A DNA stretch of 64,000 nt from Setophaga petechia (Eukaryota > Chordata > Aves > Passeriformes > Parulidae): assembly GCA_024362935.1 (NCBI GenBank), contig JANCRA010000028.1:5988501-6052500 (forward strand), written 5' to 3'. The position numbers and the translations under genes are program-made. Every line of letters begins with the position of its first letter. Positions within the stretch are counted from its first letter, which is position 1. Below, one piece after another: positions 23,701-37,156 of the stretch. Below the pieces are notes generated by a model. It did not search any database. It saw only the letters and a program-made list of their open reading frames with translations, and had not been told where the DNA came from.

Positions 23701-26700
23701 GGTCATGGCACCAAAGTAAACACCCACAGGTAAGTTCAGAGCAGGAGACCACACAATGGTGGGAGCTGTGCACATGTGTTTGCTTGGAACAAATCACAGG
23801 CTTGTCCCACCAGCAGCCAGCAGGAGAGATGTGGCAGGCAGGACAGACAGGAGATAAAAGCAGAGTGGTGAAGAGAAAAGCCAGCAACTTATTTGTAGGA
23901 TAAAGACAAGAATTGGTGCATAAGGGCTTCTCCCTGCACAAGTGTTTTCCACAAAGACAGGCCAGGAGGCATTAGCAGAGCAGTTATCTGTTAGGAAAGA
24001 ACAAAATTCCTAACAGCCCAACAAAGTCTGCTCCCAGAAGATGCCCATATCCCTCTGGAGTGAGTACAGGGTGCTGGGACTTGTTAGTTTCCTGAAAAGG
24101 AGGGTGGAGCAGAGTAAGAAACCATATGGCCCCAAAATAATCTCTCACAGACACATCCTATTCCATACTCGGGGTCCAATTTCAGAGCAGATACTGATTC
24201 ATTTTTCAAGAGTCATCTGAAGTGTCTTTCATGTGCTCCTAGTACCTCACAGACTATTAATAGAGCAGTGTCATACCTGGAAGGACAATTTTGCTGCTCT
24301 GTGAGGCTGCACACAGAAAACTCCTCACAGGGACACACAAACACTCCAAACCCAGAGTTTGGTCAGTTCTTTGTGAATTGCTTGATAAGTGTGATCAAAA
24401 AAGTTCCTTGAGGACTCTTGATGCTTTGCATTTCAGGGTTGGAGTTTGTTTCCTGACAAGCTCTGAGTGAATCCCAAAATATTCAGTCAATGATCCAGCT
24501 CAGCATGGAGTAGCTTCCAGCTCCCTGCTGTTGCTGCTGAGTTACAGATCCTGCAGAGCAGACTTTGCTTTGGGAGCTCCCAAACTTCCTGGAGTTGCAC
24601 CAGAAGTCCAGTGAACACCACAAAATAGCCAGGTGTGAAAAATTACTTCTCCAGAACAAAAGAAATATGTTCACCACCAGGAGCCAGTGCCAGAACTGGA
24701 AAACAGCACTTTACTGAATTAGGAAATTCCTGTACACCTCATTTCTCACCTATTTGTGAAAATACAATGAATCATGGGCTAGTCCCACTTGAGTCCAATT
24801 TTCTAATGATAACAAGAAACTTTTTCTGTCACCACCTAAGTTTCAGAACACCAAACCTAAAAATATTCCAATCAAAGTCAAAGGTTTGGTTTGGTTCACC
24901 TCCTGATCATCCTTGTTCCTGAATTTTGCAAGCCAAGATTGTAAGCTGAGAACCCCAGTTTTATTGCCATGTTAGAGATGGTGGTGAAAGCTTCTAAATC
25001 AACACAAAGGTTTAGCACTGAAGATGTACATCCACATCATCTGGGTGACAGAGCTGAGAAGTCCTGATTAACTGCTACAAGTCAAAGGAAGCTGCTTTTG
25101 GAAGTGACCATTCATTTTGACAATCAAACCACTCCTGCTAAGGTACAATTCAGAGATTTAAACTGAAGCACTTCAGCATGGATCCAAACAACACCAAAGT
25201 CAGTCCAGGTAGGAAGTCAGAACAGCACAGCTCAGCCCCTTGCTGGGGTAGCATGAGAGCATCATGTCCTTACATCTGTGACTTGCCAGGGTGAGTGCCA
25301 GGGGCTCTGTCACCAGCAAGTGGCCCAGGGATGGCTCTCACCACAAACTGGGAGTGAACTCAGGCTCCTGCTCCTGCCTCTGGAGCTGCTGAGAGAAGGA
25401 TTGCTTTTGAAAACTTTCCAGTCTTATCCTGGGGAGCTGCATGACGTTATCTCAGTATCAGCACCAGTCCCTGAGCTACACTTAAGTTCCTATAAGAGGG
25501 ATTGTTGTACATATTATGGTAATGTCATTTATTTATTTTACACAACTGGAAAATTTAAGGGCAACCACTTCACTTCTGTGCTGTGTAGATTAGAGTGTTC
25601 ACAGTAACACCTGCTTACTGAACAGACAGCAAAAAAACCCCTTATATTCCTTCTGTATTGCAATTTATTATTATAGCCTGAATGGTTCCTAGTGACTTCC
25701 TAAGATTAATGTTAATATTCTAATCGGAGTCTCCCCTCTGGAGTTTTATTGTGGATTTTGAACATTCATTTCATTTAACATACACATGGGACCAAGTCTG
25801 GTGGTTCCAAAAATATTTGTAGTTGGAAATCACAGTGATTTTGTGTTAGGCTTGGTGCCAAAGAAATCACAAATCAGAAGTCTGTTATAGAGTAGTTCTA
25901 GTTTCTTGGCATCAAAATTCCTCTTTATGTATGTGCATAGTGTGATGTTTTCCTGGGCTGTATGGCACTAACAATTAACTGAGAAATGCACTGCTTATCT
26001 ATTTTCCAGGGTTTCTGGTGGAACTAGAGAGCTTGTCTAGCCAGCTGGGGATTCACAGGGATTTTATGGACTTCCTGTGTGAGCTGGAGCCTGCCTGTTG
26101 GATATGCATCACTCCATATCACAGCTGGTGTTTTCAACCAAAAGTGTGGAGTAGAAATTTCATCCCTGATTTTTTTTGGCTGGATTGATTGTTTAGTCTA
26201 GGAACTCTCAAGGAGACTTTCTAGGTGCTGGAATTCCTCTTATTCTTCAGTCAGCAGCTGATGCTGTGTGGTGAGCATCAGAGTCTAGATTCACATCTTA
26301 GTGAGCAAAGATTTATGTTCCTCCTAACGCTCCTTGACGTTAATGAGTATTACAGACATGGATCCCCATGGATTTAGCTGAGAACATACCCCAGAGTGTG
26401 TGTGGAGTTTGTCATTAGGGTATCAGACTATTAAAACCAACAGAGAAATTCCAAGGCTAAGAAAGCAATTGGATCTCCTTCCTCCTCTCTGCTGGAGCAC
26501 ATGTGAGAGATACACTTTAAATCTTCTCCTATTTCCAGCCCTCTCACGACTCCTGCACTTGTTTTTGGTTGTTAATGACTTCAAAGAAGAATTGATTGCC
26601 ACTTTTAAGGCACTTCCCATAACAACATTATGGGGAATATGTTGCTGGAAGAGAATATTTTTGTAGCTCTATAGTGGTCTCTAATGAAGGAATTTCCATG

Positions 26701-27420
26701 TGGCTGGAGGAGACAAGGGAGGATTTTTCCTCAGCTGGCTGTTTCAGGGATGGGATCAATACAATGGGATGATCTGTACACTCCTTATCTGGGGATTGTG
26801 ACTCCTTAAAGAAGGATTATGGATTCTGGGATGTTCCACCTGAGAGCAGAGCAGCAGCCACCAAAGGCTGGTTCCTGCAGATCCATGTGCAGGCCCTTGC
26901 TCTCCCCTGCCCAGGCTCCAGGTTTTAAGGATATTTTGGGTGGCACATGGCTGGCTGTATGATCTGGACATCTGGGGACAATTCACCTGCAACACAGATG
27001 AACCAGACACAAAAAACAGACTGAAGGATGTGAATTCAGTCTCCTCCAAAGCCACATGTAACACTGACCTGTGGGAGAGAGTCAGTGCAGAATCACCACG
27101 TCCCTCAATCCCATGATCTACCTACAACAAACAACTTTGGATCCAGGATTCTTGGATTTTCTTCCCAATGTCCCAACCATAGGACAGACACAATTGCTGT
27201 GTGTCTGGCTGGCAGGAATTTTCTGGGCTGACTCTTGTCACACATGAGGTTTGTTAGCCCTGTGTAATCCTGCCTATACCAGCACACTGAAAGATGGAAA
27301 TAAAAACTTCTTGTTTTCCCTCAGAGTCACTTGAGACCTTTTGGAGAAAATTTTCATAAGAGAATTCTAATTTAGCTAATTTGAAAGCACTGGCTCCTGG
27401 ATCAGTTGCTCCCCTGGAAA
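20747..27420. other. Gene-free single-copy sequence
   Basis: About 6.7 kb with no recognisable gene. Open frames of 60-150 codons (for example 21896-22351, 23576-23941 and 25278-25607) have no domain, and frames overlap on both strands in the GC-richer spots. The AT-rich block at 23230-23420 contains several ATTA and CAAAG motifs and could be non-coding regulatory sequence. Confidence 0.55.
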
Positions 27421-27575
27421 CACACCCATTGCTCCCTCAGTAAAAGGAAGAAAACAATACTCACAGAGATTTCTAAAATACTTTGAGATCTGTGAATATA
27501 AAGGGCTGTCTGTAAAGTGTTTAGAAAACTTCAAAAAAAAAGGTGCTACATAAATGCATATTTATTGCAGTGCTG
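27421..27575 (+). repeat. Possible old MIR/L2/L3-type 3' end
   Basis: The sequence AATACTTTGAGATCTGTGAA, then AAAGGTGCTACATAAATGCA and TATTTATT, resembles the tail of old amniote SINE/LINE families, where the pattern is roughly GCGCTTTGAGATC...GGCGCTATATAAATGCAA followed by TATT repeats. The upstream CCTCAGTAAAAGGAAGAAAACAATACTCAC is consistent with the same type of element in plus orientation. Divergence is high, so the family is uncertain. Confidence 0.4.
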
Positions 27576-30500
27576 ACATTCTTGTGGCAGCTCTGAATGC
27601 AGAATCAAAAGGAGAGGGGGCAGAATGTAAGTCAGAATAAGAAACTGTCAGCCTTTAGCCTCTATCTTATACTACTTTGAAATGTTGCAGACATTCAGAG
27701 AATCTAGTTTGCCAATATTGTATGTCCTACAGTAATTACACCAATCTGGAATATAAATTTTCCTTCCCCCTTCTGAGAGAAGGCAAAGCTCTTAGAGATA
27801 CACACAAATGGAGCTCTAATCCCACAAACTTTAATGCCTGTACCTAATGTCAGGCAGCAGAGCTGTCCCACTGATTTCAGTGGCTCTGCTCAGATGCATG
27901 TGTGGAAATGTTTGTGTGATTAGAAGTTAATCATAATAAATGCCAGTTCATAAGAGATCCCTGTGTAAACAATCTATTTCTGCATGCAAGTGATGATTTT
28001 ATTGCTGTTCTGTAATTCTGTGTAGAGGCTTTGTGAAGAAGTCTTATATTTTCTAAAGCACTAGAATGTTTCTGATAGTGTTTTTCATTGCTGGCTCTTT
28101 GGGGGCTAATTAAAAGAAATATCTGTTAAATTTATTCATTGCTTGGTTCCTTGAAAGCAAGAGGCACCTGGCGTAAACATTAAAAAGAAAATCAGGCAGC
28201 AGCCAGACCTCATCATATATAAGATGCATTAGGACACTTTATTTATAAATATGAAATTGGTTTTAATGACTTCAAAAGGAGGAAATGCCAGGAAGAGCAC
28301 AATACAAGCAAGCTCAGTAAAGTTGTCATGAAAATGCCTAAACCCACAAAAAAATCTAGAAATTGCACTTACTCCCCCCTTCTCCTCTCAAACAGGAAGT
28401 GGCAATTCCAGCTGCAACTGGCAAAAATGTGCATGAAGAACTGCAGCACTGACCAAGAGAAGCAGCAGATGAGATGGAGCACCCAAGTGCCTGCTGCAGG
28501 GGAAGTGCCATCAGTGGGAGATCAGAAATAGCTCATTTCTACTGCCCTGGCTGATTCATTGAAACAAACCCTGAATTTTGACCCCTATTATTTAAGGCAA
28601 AATCCTTAAGGATGTGAAATCCATCCTTCAGTTAGGACAGCATTTAAAGAGGCACTTACATGGAGCATATGCTTTACATTCATTTGGCTTTAGTTTCAAA
28701 CAGGCTTAGCACTGTTTCATTCTGTTCCCATTACAGGCTTCAATAAATCAGTAATGAACAGTGACTCAATACCTTATAATCCAGCCTGCATTCAGCCCTG
28801 TCCCACAGAAAGATGCAATAAATTAATGATCAATAGACTGTGCAAGTGAAGAATATCAGCAAAAAGTTCTCCTTCATGAAGAAAAAAATTGACTTTAGAA
28901 GTAGATTTCACCTTAGGACATGTTATTGCAACAACATGCTGATTTGAGAAAGGTATTTCACAGGAGTAAATGTGATGTTAGTGAGATCAATGACTACTTT
29001 TAGTGGGAGGAACCACAGCATCTTTTCTCATTTAAAGAGCTGAAGATTTGAGTCAGGTGTAATACATAGGAAAGTGTCCAAAGAGGTTGAAAGATTTATG
29101 TTACAGGACTCTTATCCACTGTTATTTGGGCACTTAGAAATAAGTGCTAAGCAAAAAGAAAGTTTGATCTAAAATGATGACAGAGCAAACTGATTTTGAT
29201 AAAACAAGAATCAGGATTTCATTCCAAGTTCACCTGGTATGTGACAATCTAAGACAAGCCACAGATTGTGTCAGGTCTCCAATGGACCTGATTGCTCCTA
29301 CACCTCTTTTAAGTGACTCTTGAAACAATTGGCCATGAACAGGAAGTAATTGCTTTAATCCTGGTTGGGAAAAATACCTTTCAGTAGTTGTTCTCCTCAT
29401 TCCACAGAGTGCAGAACAGTTCCTAGATAAGCAGTGTGAGGAAGGCAGGTAGAAGCATTTTTAGCATTTTTAGCACTGCACAAACTGATCCTGTGGGCAG
29501 GGAATGTGACTGCACGGCCAGAGTGGAGGAGAGAAGTTAAGAATCTGTAGTCTAAGGATGTTTTCTGACCTGCTGGAATCCCACAGGTGTGATCTTTTCA
29601 AAGAGTCATTTCCCAGTTTTAAAGAAGCAGAGTTTTGTTGACTTCTTTAATCACACCAGAGGCGCCTTGTTTCTAGGGCAGGAACTTTCCTCATGCCCTT
29701 GCAAAGAAAACAAACAGACATTGGTTTTCCATCCTGCCCTGACCTTTGCAAGTTGTCATCTCTGCCAATTCTGCCCTTTCTGGCCCTGGAGAGACCAGTT
29801 CAACCCTGAGTGAGGGAACTGAGCCACCTCTGGAAGCACCATCACACCTCCTGCAGGTGTTTTCCTTGGAGGTCACTCCACCCAACAGCTCACCAGGTCT
29901 GGCCCTGTGTAACTTGGGAGAGCCAAGAAGGAGGATTGTCCAGACCTTCAGAGCAAATGTGAAACCCACAGAGCCTCAGAGGAGCCCGAGCAGGAGGAGC
30001 TGCAGCCAGAGACACCAACCCAGAGCAGAGCTGGACACGGTGCAGTGTGGTGTGACACCAACCCTCCAGCCCAGGTGACTGCAGGGACTTGTCCAAGTGA
30101 CTGCAGGGACAGACCCTGGCTGGGTTCAGGTTGAGAATAGGACCAGACAAAGGGGAGCTGCAGAGACTGTAAGGTATAAAATTATTCATTCATATGAGCC
30201 CTGTATGTGAGGCTTCTGCTTCCCCCAAGCCAGGTGACGTTTAACCACAAAAATATTTAAGGTGCTTTTTACAGGGATATGCATCACTGACTATGATAAA
30301 ATACAGGGGTGTGGGAGAGTCAGGATGCAGCTTTTTCACTGCAACTCCACATGAAGGAAAAAAAAAGGCAATAAAAAGGAAGTCTTGGCATAAGGAAAAC
30401 ATCCCAATGAAATCCTGTCTTTTAATCTTGGCCGCAATCTCTTCTCATCATCTTTCCTGCTTTTTAATGCTCTGCTGCACTTTTTATATTGTTCACTTTA

Positions 30501-31342
30501 TCAACTTCACCTGTCTCAAAAGTCAATAAAAGCAAAGGCCTCAGTTTTCAAATCCAGGCAAATGAACTGAGGGACCAAATTTCTTAACTTCTCCAGAGGT
30601 GCTGACTGCTCACAACTGTCAGGAACAGCAACACAACCTGTGGGTGATCAGTGTCTTTAAAAATCACTCAAGTGCTTGAAGAGGAACATAACTGGAAAAC
30701 ACAGAGGATAATACTTTCAAAAGCTTCTGACTCAAGAGTCACTATTTTACTTTCAGAAGTGATTTAAGCACTTGGGAGTTCAAGAACTACTTAAAAATCA
30801 AGTGTATTCTGAAATGCATAATACTTTCTGTGTATGGTGTACAGATGCCTCTTCTGCTAATGTACTTACCCAGAAGTTGTAGGCCTCTCTCAGAGAAAAT
30901 TCAATATATTGAAATTCCAGTCCAGGATTGGCCACACTGTCACCTACAGGAGCTCCACCAATATTCTAATGGGAAAGTAACTTCCCATGTTATTGCCTGA
31001 GGAAACCTCAGTGGAAGAATGACCTAAACAACATTGTACTGATTGCTGTTAACCTGAGGAAAGATTCTCCTGCACTTTTCTAGTGCCTCTGATGGAAAAT
31101 GCTTTTTTACCATTTTTTTCCTGACATCTGTTCATTGTAGACACACAGTTTGGGGTGATTGGGATGGGGCTGTGCCTGAGCCTCATCCCCAGTGAGCTCC
31201 AGCTCTGAAAATCAGGTGAACAGCTTTGAAAGCAATGAGCCATGGAGTGCCCAGGTACTGAACAACCACCCAGGGGAACAGAGGGCACACAGGTGCAATG
31301 CATGAACCATGATGGGTAGAAAGAAGGGTTGGAGAACAGGGA
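27576..31342. other. Gene-free single-copy sequence
   Basis: No gene recognised. A short piece at 27869-27900 (CACTGATTTCAGTGGCTCTG, then CTCAGATGCATGTG) looks like an old amniote repeat motif seen elsewhere in the window. Overlapping open frames at 29691-30189 lie in GC-richer sequence and lack domains. Confidence 0.5.
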
Positions 31343-31460
31343 GGGCAGATGTTTGCAGCCTTTTGAGGTGACATGATGTTACACTGTCTGGGCAGGTGCT
31401 TGCAGCTTTCTGAAGTGACATGGTGTTACTATGTCTGGGCAGATGCTTGAAGCCTTCCAA
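31343..31460. repeat. 47-bp tandem repeat, about 2.5 units
   Basis: Units start at 31343, 31390 and 31437, each opening GGGCAGATGTTTGCAGCC or a close variant. The first two continue through a TGACATGATGTTAC/TGACATGGTGTTAC core. The third copy diverges after its first 20 or so bases. Copies differ at several sites, so the duplication is not recent. Overlapping minus-strand frames give repeated Ser/Lys/Ala/Cys peptides and are not genes. Confidence 0.9.
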
Positions 31461-32343
31461 AATTGTGTGGTGGCACTCTGAGTATTGTGGCTGTCTCAGC
31501 TGTGATAATTCATCACTAAGGCAGCAGTGGAGTCAGTGTCCCACCATGATGTATGTGAGATTCCAGAACTTTCTGAGCAGGAGGAAGAGATTGCCAAGTG
31601 TACAGAGACAGCAAGGGCAGTCATGTCATGGTTTAAGCCAGCTTGTTGATAGAGGAGGTTTACAGCTGTCATTAGTGAAATGGAGAAGAGGCTGCTGACA
31701 CAAGCTCACACCACTGACAGCTACAGATCAGGAAGAAAATCTCAGCACGTGGCAGCATTTTACTGCTGAGCTGTTGGCCTGAAATTCTGTTAATATTTAT
31801 CCAATGTGCTGATCTTTAACATTGGGATTGCTGCAGGTAGCAGGGATTCCAACCAGCCTGAGGCCTTCACAAGGTGAGTGTGGTGTGTGGCCAGGGGCAG
31901 ATTACAGCTCGGCCAGTCCTGCCATCAGTCCAGAGCCATCTGCAGCTGAAGGGGTCAATCAGCTTGGACCTCCTTGGGCTGAGCTTCCTGCATCTTCAGC
32001 AGCTCCTGGACCACTGGGGAGGCTTGGGGTGCTGCAGGTGTGGTTGCACACATCCCAGCTTTACATCAGCAAAGTGCTCAGTGTCTTAGGCAGAACAGCT
32101 TGGTCTTGCCTCTGGAACAGAGGCTTCCAGGTCAAGTGTTCTGACACAACCATTGCTGCCCATCACTGCAAGAGTTATCTAGAGCACACTGGGGTTAATA
32201 TCTTTGAAGTATTCAGGTTTCAAGCCTTTTCTCCTTGGAAAGACATGTTTTTAATAGAAAGGCACATGCTATTTTCTCTTTCACTGTCTCTAAAGAGAAG
32301 GAAGGTTCTCTGTTACTGTTTTAGAATCTCTTTTCTTTGATTC
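31461..32343. other. Gene-free sequence with a chance open frame
   Basis: A 172-codon plus-strand frame spans 31822-32340, among the longest in the window. Its product shows no domain, signal peptide or family resemblance I recognise, and it starts and ends in ordinary non-coding-looking sequence. I do not call it a gene. Confidence 0.5.
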
Positions 32344-32473
32344 AGTTCAAGCTCTTTCTTTGGAACAGCACTTAAGTGTTTCTTCCTTAATTTAGACAAG
32401 GTTTAAATGAGTTCAAGCTCTTTCTTCAGAACAGCACTTTAGTGTTTCTTCCTTAATTTAGACAAGATTTAAG
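32344..32473. repeat. 66-bp tandem duplication
   Basis: Two adjacent copies begin AGTTCAAGCTCTTTCTT at 32344 and 32410, exactly 66 bp apart. Both run through ACAGCACTTAAGTGTTTC or its close match and on to CTTCCTTAATTTAGACAAG. They differ at only a few positions (TTGG/TCAG, TTAAGT/TTTAGT, GGTTTAAA/GATTTAAG), which suggests a fairly recent local duplication. Confidence 0.95.
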
Positions 32474-33869
32474 TCACGTATTTCGATGCATTCATTTTTC
32501 TTTGGTTTTCTTTTGCACAGAGAACCTGTTGGCCTTCTGTTCTTTAACACCATGCACCACTCCTAAGTCAATCCTAGCCAAAAAAGTTTTCTCTCAGTTT
32601 GCTTCCTGGCCTGATGTGCTGCTTAGATCTCTCTCACTGCCAGAAGCCTTCCCCTCTTCTGCTATTCATCACAGCAATTTCACATGCTCTCTTCAGCTGT
32701 TCTCTCCACGGGCTGGTGAAGCTGGTACGGTTATTATCCTCTTTATCCTGTACAAAGTTTAAAAAAAAAAAAAAAGATTATTTATGGATAACACTGGGGA
32801 CCACCCATACAGCAAGAAAAATTGAGAAAAACCTGTTGTTTTCATGCTTTGGGCAGTTACACACATGCTTAGCTTGGATCAGACAGTCCTTCCCATTTGA
32901 CTTCTGTTCTCTGTAAATATTTGTAGCTTTGCTGATAAAGCAGTGCTGGATTTCTCAGCTGGGCTTCCATATGGACCATAAGCTGTGGCACTGGATTATA
33001 GAACCTCATTCAATAACAAGCCTTCTTGAATAGTTGTTTGTTTCATTCTCTAATTTGGTCATGAAAAATCTGTTTAGGAATCAAATGGCAGAACAAAGTC
33101 TCCAAATACAGCTGCTTTGGCTGTAGTATTGATTGGTGTGAGGCCCATGGCAATAGTAATGAGGGCTCCAAGGCATGATTTATTTTTTTTATTGTGACCT
33201 AAATGCAGTAATTTGTGTATAGGAAATGGCATAAATGTGGAGGACTTTTTTAATATGTTATATGATTTTTATTTAATGCACTTTATTTTTGTTTCAGTCT
33301 GGTTTTGCTCATGAACAAAGCACATTTTCTGTTTGTGCCTGCCCTGGCTGTGCACAGAGAAGCCTCTGAGGGTGGGCACTGCCTCCTGGGGGGCTGAGAG
33401 CTCTGACCATGGCACGAGCTGCAATAACCTGAAGGAGGGAGCAGAGTGAGCACGTGCCCAGGGCTGGGGATCTGGAGTGCACAGAGAGGAGATGTGTCCC
33501 AGGACAGCCAGGAGAAATCCTGTGACCAGCCTCAGACATCTGACTCTGAGCTCAGCACCCCTGCTTGTCCCTGACCCAGCTTTCCAGTGGGACACCCAGA
33601 GAATTGTCACCCTGTGTGCCCTGGAAATGATTTTCCATCCACCTGCACACAACTCAGCCACAGCAAAGTTTCACTCTTGGCTCAGAAGTCAAAGCTGTTG
33701 GCCACTTGTAAGTTCACTAGTTTGCAATCAGTATTTTCTTCCCAAAAGATAAAATAATACTAAGAGGAAAAAGACACAGAAAAATAAGGTTGACTTCAGA
33801 CCTCAGTTTTACAGCTTTTTCCCTTCTGGAACTGACAGCAACTCTAACACCTCCCTTTTACCCATGGAA
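32474..33869. other. Gene-free single-copy sequence
   Basis: No gene recognised. A run of A residues at 32761-32775 and AT-rich sequence at 33180-33290 are the only notable features. Open frames on both strands at 33269-33752 coincide with GC-richer sequence and have no domain. Confidence 0.55.
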
Positions 33870-34040
33870 CTCAAAGTGCTTTGCAAAGGCAACAAGCATC
33901 ACTGACAGCACTTTACAGTGAGGGAAACAGGAGCACAAAGGGGAAAGTTATTTATCTGAGAACCCTTCAAGAGACCAACAGCAGAGGTAGGAATACAAGC
34001 AGTAATCTGCTGTCTAGGAAAGCTGATCCCTGGCCACGCT
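33870..34040 (-). mobile_element. Old MIR-like SINE relic
   Basis: The plus strand shows ACTCAAAGTGCTTTGCAAAG, then CACTTTACAGTGAGGGAAAC, AGGAGCACAAAGGGGAAAG and GCAGAGGTAGGAATACAAG, in that order. This is the order of the antisense MIR/CORE-SINE pattern (TCAAAGCGCTTTACAAA, TTTACAGATGGGGAAACTGAG, CACAGAGAGG, GGCAGAGCCGGGA). The TTGCCCAAGGTCA core is decayed here, so the call is less certain than for the copies at 44.7 and 63.6 kb. Confidence 0.5.
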
Positions 34041-37000
34041 GCTTATAGTGGTCACATTTCTAACGCCAATAAAATCTGTGTTTTCAACCTCTCTGACCCC
34101 CTTATCAGCTCTTCCCTCCCTTCTCAGCATACACATTCCCAGTTAGCCATCATGTGACAGTGAAAGTCCCTCTGGGATGGACTTATTGCTTCTATTGCTA
34201 AAGCTTCTTTTTCCAGGCCTCTTTCTTAGGTACAGGTTCTGGTGTTTATGAGATAAATTTTATGTTTTGTGCAAAGCAGGGAGATTAGGCATGGGGGAGG
34301 TTCAATATGTTCAATAGGTAGTTGAGACAACATCTTCTATATAAAGATTATTTCAAAACTGCCCTCAGTGCAAGCTGCAGCTGAATTTAAATGCAGCCTT
34401 GGCTTTTTTGCAATTTCCTGCCAGAAGAGCAGCTCTCAAGCTGTTTTGAAATAAAAAGACACAAATGCTGGAAGGAGGCAAGTGGGCAATTGACCTCATC
34501 AGAGCTCAGTGCTGGTGTTAGTCAGGCATTTTCCAACTAGAGGGGTTTGGGTTTTTTCCATTCTTTTGGGGGGCAGGGGGAAAGAAAATCCTGATTTCTC
34601 AGAACTGAAACGTTTTGCAGGCAACACATCGTTTTCACAAAAAGCTTTCTGTGAAGAGTCTTCCTGCTCAGCTTGAGACTGATGGACAAAAACTGATTGG
34701 GAAAGGATCCCAGCATGGGCAGTGGTCAGCACATTCCCTGGTGATGTGGATTTACACCATGTGATACAGGAAAGGTTGAGCTGGCTCCAAATAAAGCAGA
34801 GCAAGGATCTGACACAGTCTTCCCACAGCCACTGCAAATATCTCAATCTTGGGGTCATCCTCTCTTCTCTGCCCCCAAAAATGGGATTTTTATGAAGTCA
34901 GGACCAACCCAAAAAGAACAATTGTGCTCAACAGATTGATCCTACTCCAACAGGTGTTTTAGACCATAAACATGAACCCTGGTCTCCTACATCCTATAGA
35001 AATATCCTCAGGCTTTGGCATGCTGGGAGCTGAACCTGTTTGCTCTCTTGCTCTTCTTTCCTTCTTATTTTCATTTTGATGAGACAAAAACTCTAAACCA
35101 TCCCCATTTTCCTTAAAATATATTTTGCTTTCTAGTCAGTTTTACTCAGCATTTTAGAAGAGAGTCCTTGGTCTGATAGCAGATATCTGCCCCACTTTGG
35201 GGTTGCCACTGACACCAAATCTAAGGGGAAAAACCCCAAAACAATACACACAGAATGAGAAGCATTTTCTCTTACCTTACCAGGCTGTGAATCAAACCCC
35301 AAACTCCAATAATTTCCCAAAAAGTATCATTAGGTTTGTTTGCTTGTTTAATAGAAAAATGTGTTCTTTACACTAAACCATCATTTAGAGAAGCAGGAGC
35401 CCACACAGGAAAGGCCCCTGGGCTGCTGCTCTGCCTTCTGTACATTGCTGTTTGTTGATTTTTTTGTTCCTGGTCTTGGAGAGAAAGTGGCAGGAATTGT
35501 GCAAGGTCCTTGCAGAGCTGGGAGCAGATGATCCCTTTGCTGCTGGAGAGCAGAACTCCCTTCAGCTGCTGGCTGCTCCTCACTGTGGGTGAGGAACTGC
35601 AAAGCTCTGTGGGATGCACCAGGTGAGGGGAAATCAGGGAGCTCTCAGCAAGGAAGGCTTCAAATCACCAACATCAAATTTTCACTAGTGTCACATTTTC
35701 CTCAACATACATAATAAATAAATCCAGAGAGAAGGGAGGGAAGGCATAATCTGGAAATGTGCCAAAGAATCCTCTGATGTCCCAATATTGAGGGAGGCTG
35801 TGGCAGGTTTTCTCAGAGGGTCAGAGGTACCTATGCTGGAGAAGAGGATTGTAAAATACAACTTTCAGCTCACTTTCTTTGGCTGAGGCCAATAATTTGA
35901 TCCCTCTTTCCAAAACTGCTCAGGCACACAGGAGGGATGATGCTGACAAAAGTTTCTTTAACTTGTTCAAGTTCCCTTTTGGAAAGAAGCTCTTTCCCAA
36001 CCCTACCAGTATAAAATAATGCTTTACTCCAAGCTAATTCTTCTAAATTAGGGTCTACATTTACATAGAAGTAAGGATGACAATCTGAAAGAATATTAGC
36101 TGAAAGGTGCTGAAGAATAATGGCATTTTTCTGTCATTACTATGAGGAGGAAAGGAAACTGTACATCACATGAAAGGCTGACCAGCTGCTCCTGTTACAT
36201 AATGGATGGGGACATTGCTGATTCAATAAATGCTAAGAATACAGAAATTTATCTACAAAGACAGATACTCTTGTGTCCACATTAAGACTTTACTAAAATA
36301 TATGACAGAAATATACCACATATTTCCTGGATATTTCTCTTTGCATGCTGGTTTATTTCATCTCTTTTCCCCCAATACTTTTTACAGGCACTGAAGAGGA
36401 GCAGTTCAGGGAGATTGGTGCTCTAGCAAGCAAGGACCTCATCCTAACCACATAACAGGGAAAAATCATTTCCAGACTAGAAGAACTAAGCTTTTCAGCA
36501 CTTACTGAACCTGAATAAGATTTAAAACTTGAGTGGAGGGGCAGGCAGATCTGAGCCACCTTCAGAGAGAGTAGCTGCAACTGAGGGGGAACCCCAAGAA
36601 CTAATGAGCAGATAAATACTCAGTTCCTTCTGTCAGTAAATTTACAACATACTCAAGGAAGACATAAAAAAAAAAATCCTCAGACAAATTCTGATTAGGT
36701 TGTCAAAGAAAAATAAAGAAAAAGGAAGAAAACAGCTCTTATTTAAACAAAAAAATCAACATTTGTTAAATAAAACAAAAAATGGTGCTGAACTTGCAGC
36801 TGAATTCAAAGGCAATTCTACAGGTACCTGGAAGAAGTGTTGGGAGAGAGAAAACTTCTATTTCCCACACACATCTGGTGCTCACAGATCAGAACTGGAT
36901 ATTTACTGAGGTAAGATTACCTTACTCTGGACTCTGTTTAATTCCTGTCCTGTTCTTTGCAGAATTCAGTTGTATAAAATATTCCAAAAATGTGGAAAAC

Positions 37001-37061
37001 AATGACATGAGGAGAAAGAAAATCATGTCTGCTGGTGTAGGTAGGCACATGAAGGTACCAA
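34041..37061. other. Gene-free single-copy sequence
   Basis: No gene, RNA or named repeat seen in about 3 kb. Open frames of 60-119 codons, such as 34499-34858 and 35368-35619, lack recognisable domains. The last 400 bp before the microsatellite are A-rich. Confidence 0.55.
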
Positions 37062-37109
<48 letters not shown>

Positions 37110-37156
37110 CATCATCTATCTATCTATCTATCTAGATCTATCTATTTATTTATATA
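37062..37156. repeat. (ATCT)n / GATA-type microsatellite
   Basis: A tetranucleotide array of about 20 units reads ATCT on the plus strand and AGAT/GATA on the other. The first 45 bp are uninterrupted. It is then broken by CCATC and TAGATC and decays into TTTATTTATATAT. A frame across it encodes repeated Ser-Ile-Tyr-Leu and is an artefact. The long pure run suggests it is length-polymorphic. Confidence 0.97.

Noticed and set aside
31822..32340. A 172-codon open frame as a novel gene
   Set aside because: No domain, no signal peptide, no splice or start context, and ordinary non-coding composition.
32761..32775. A poly(A) run as the tail of a processed pseudogene
   Set aside because: No recognisable coding or UTR-like sequence precedes it and no target duplication is visible.
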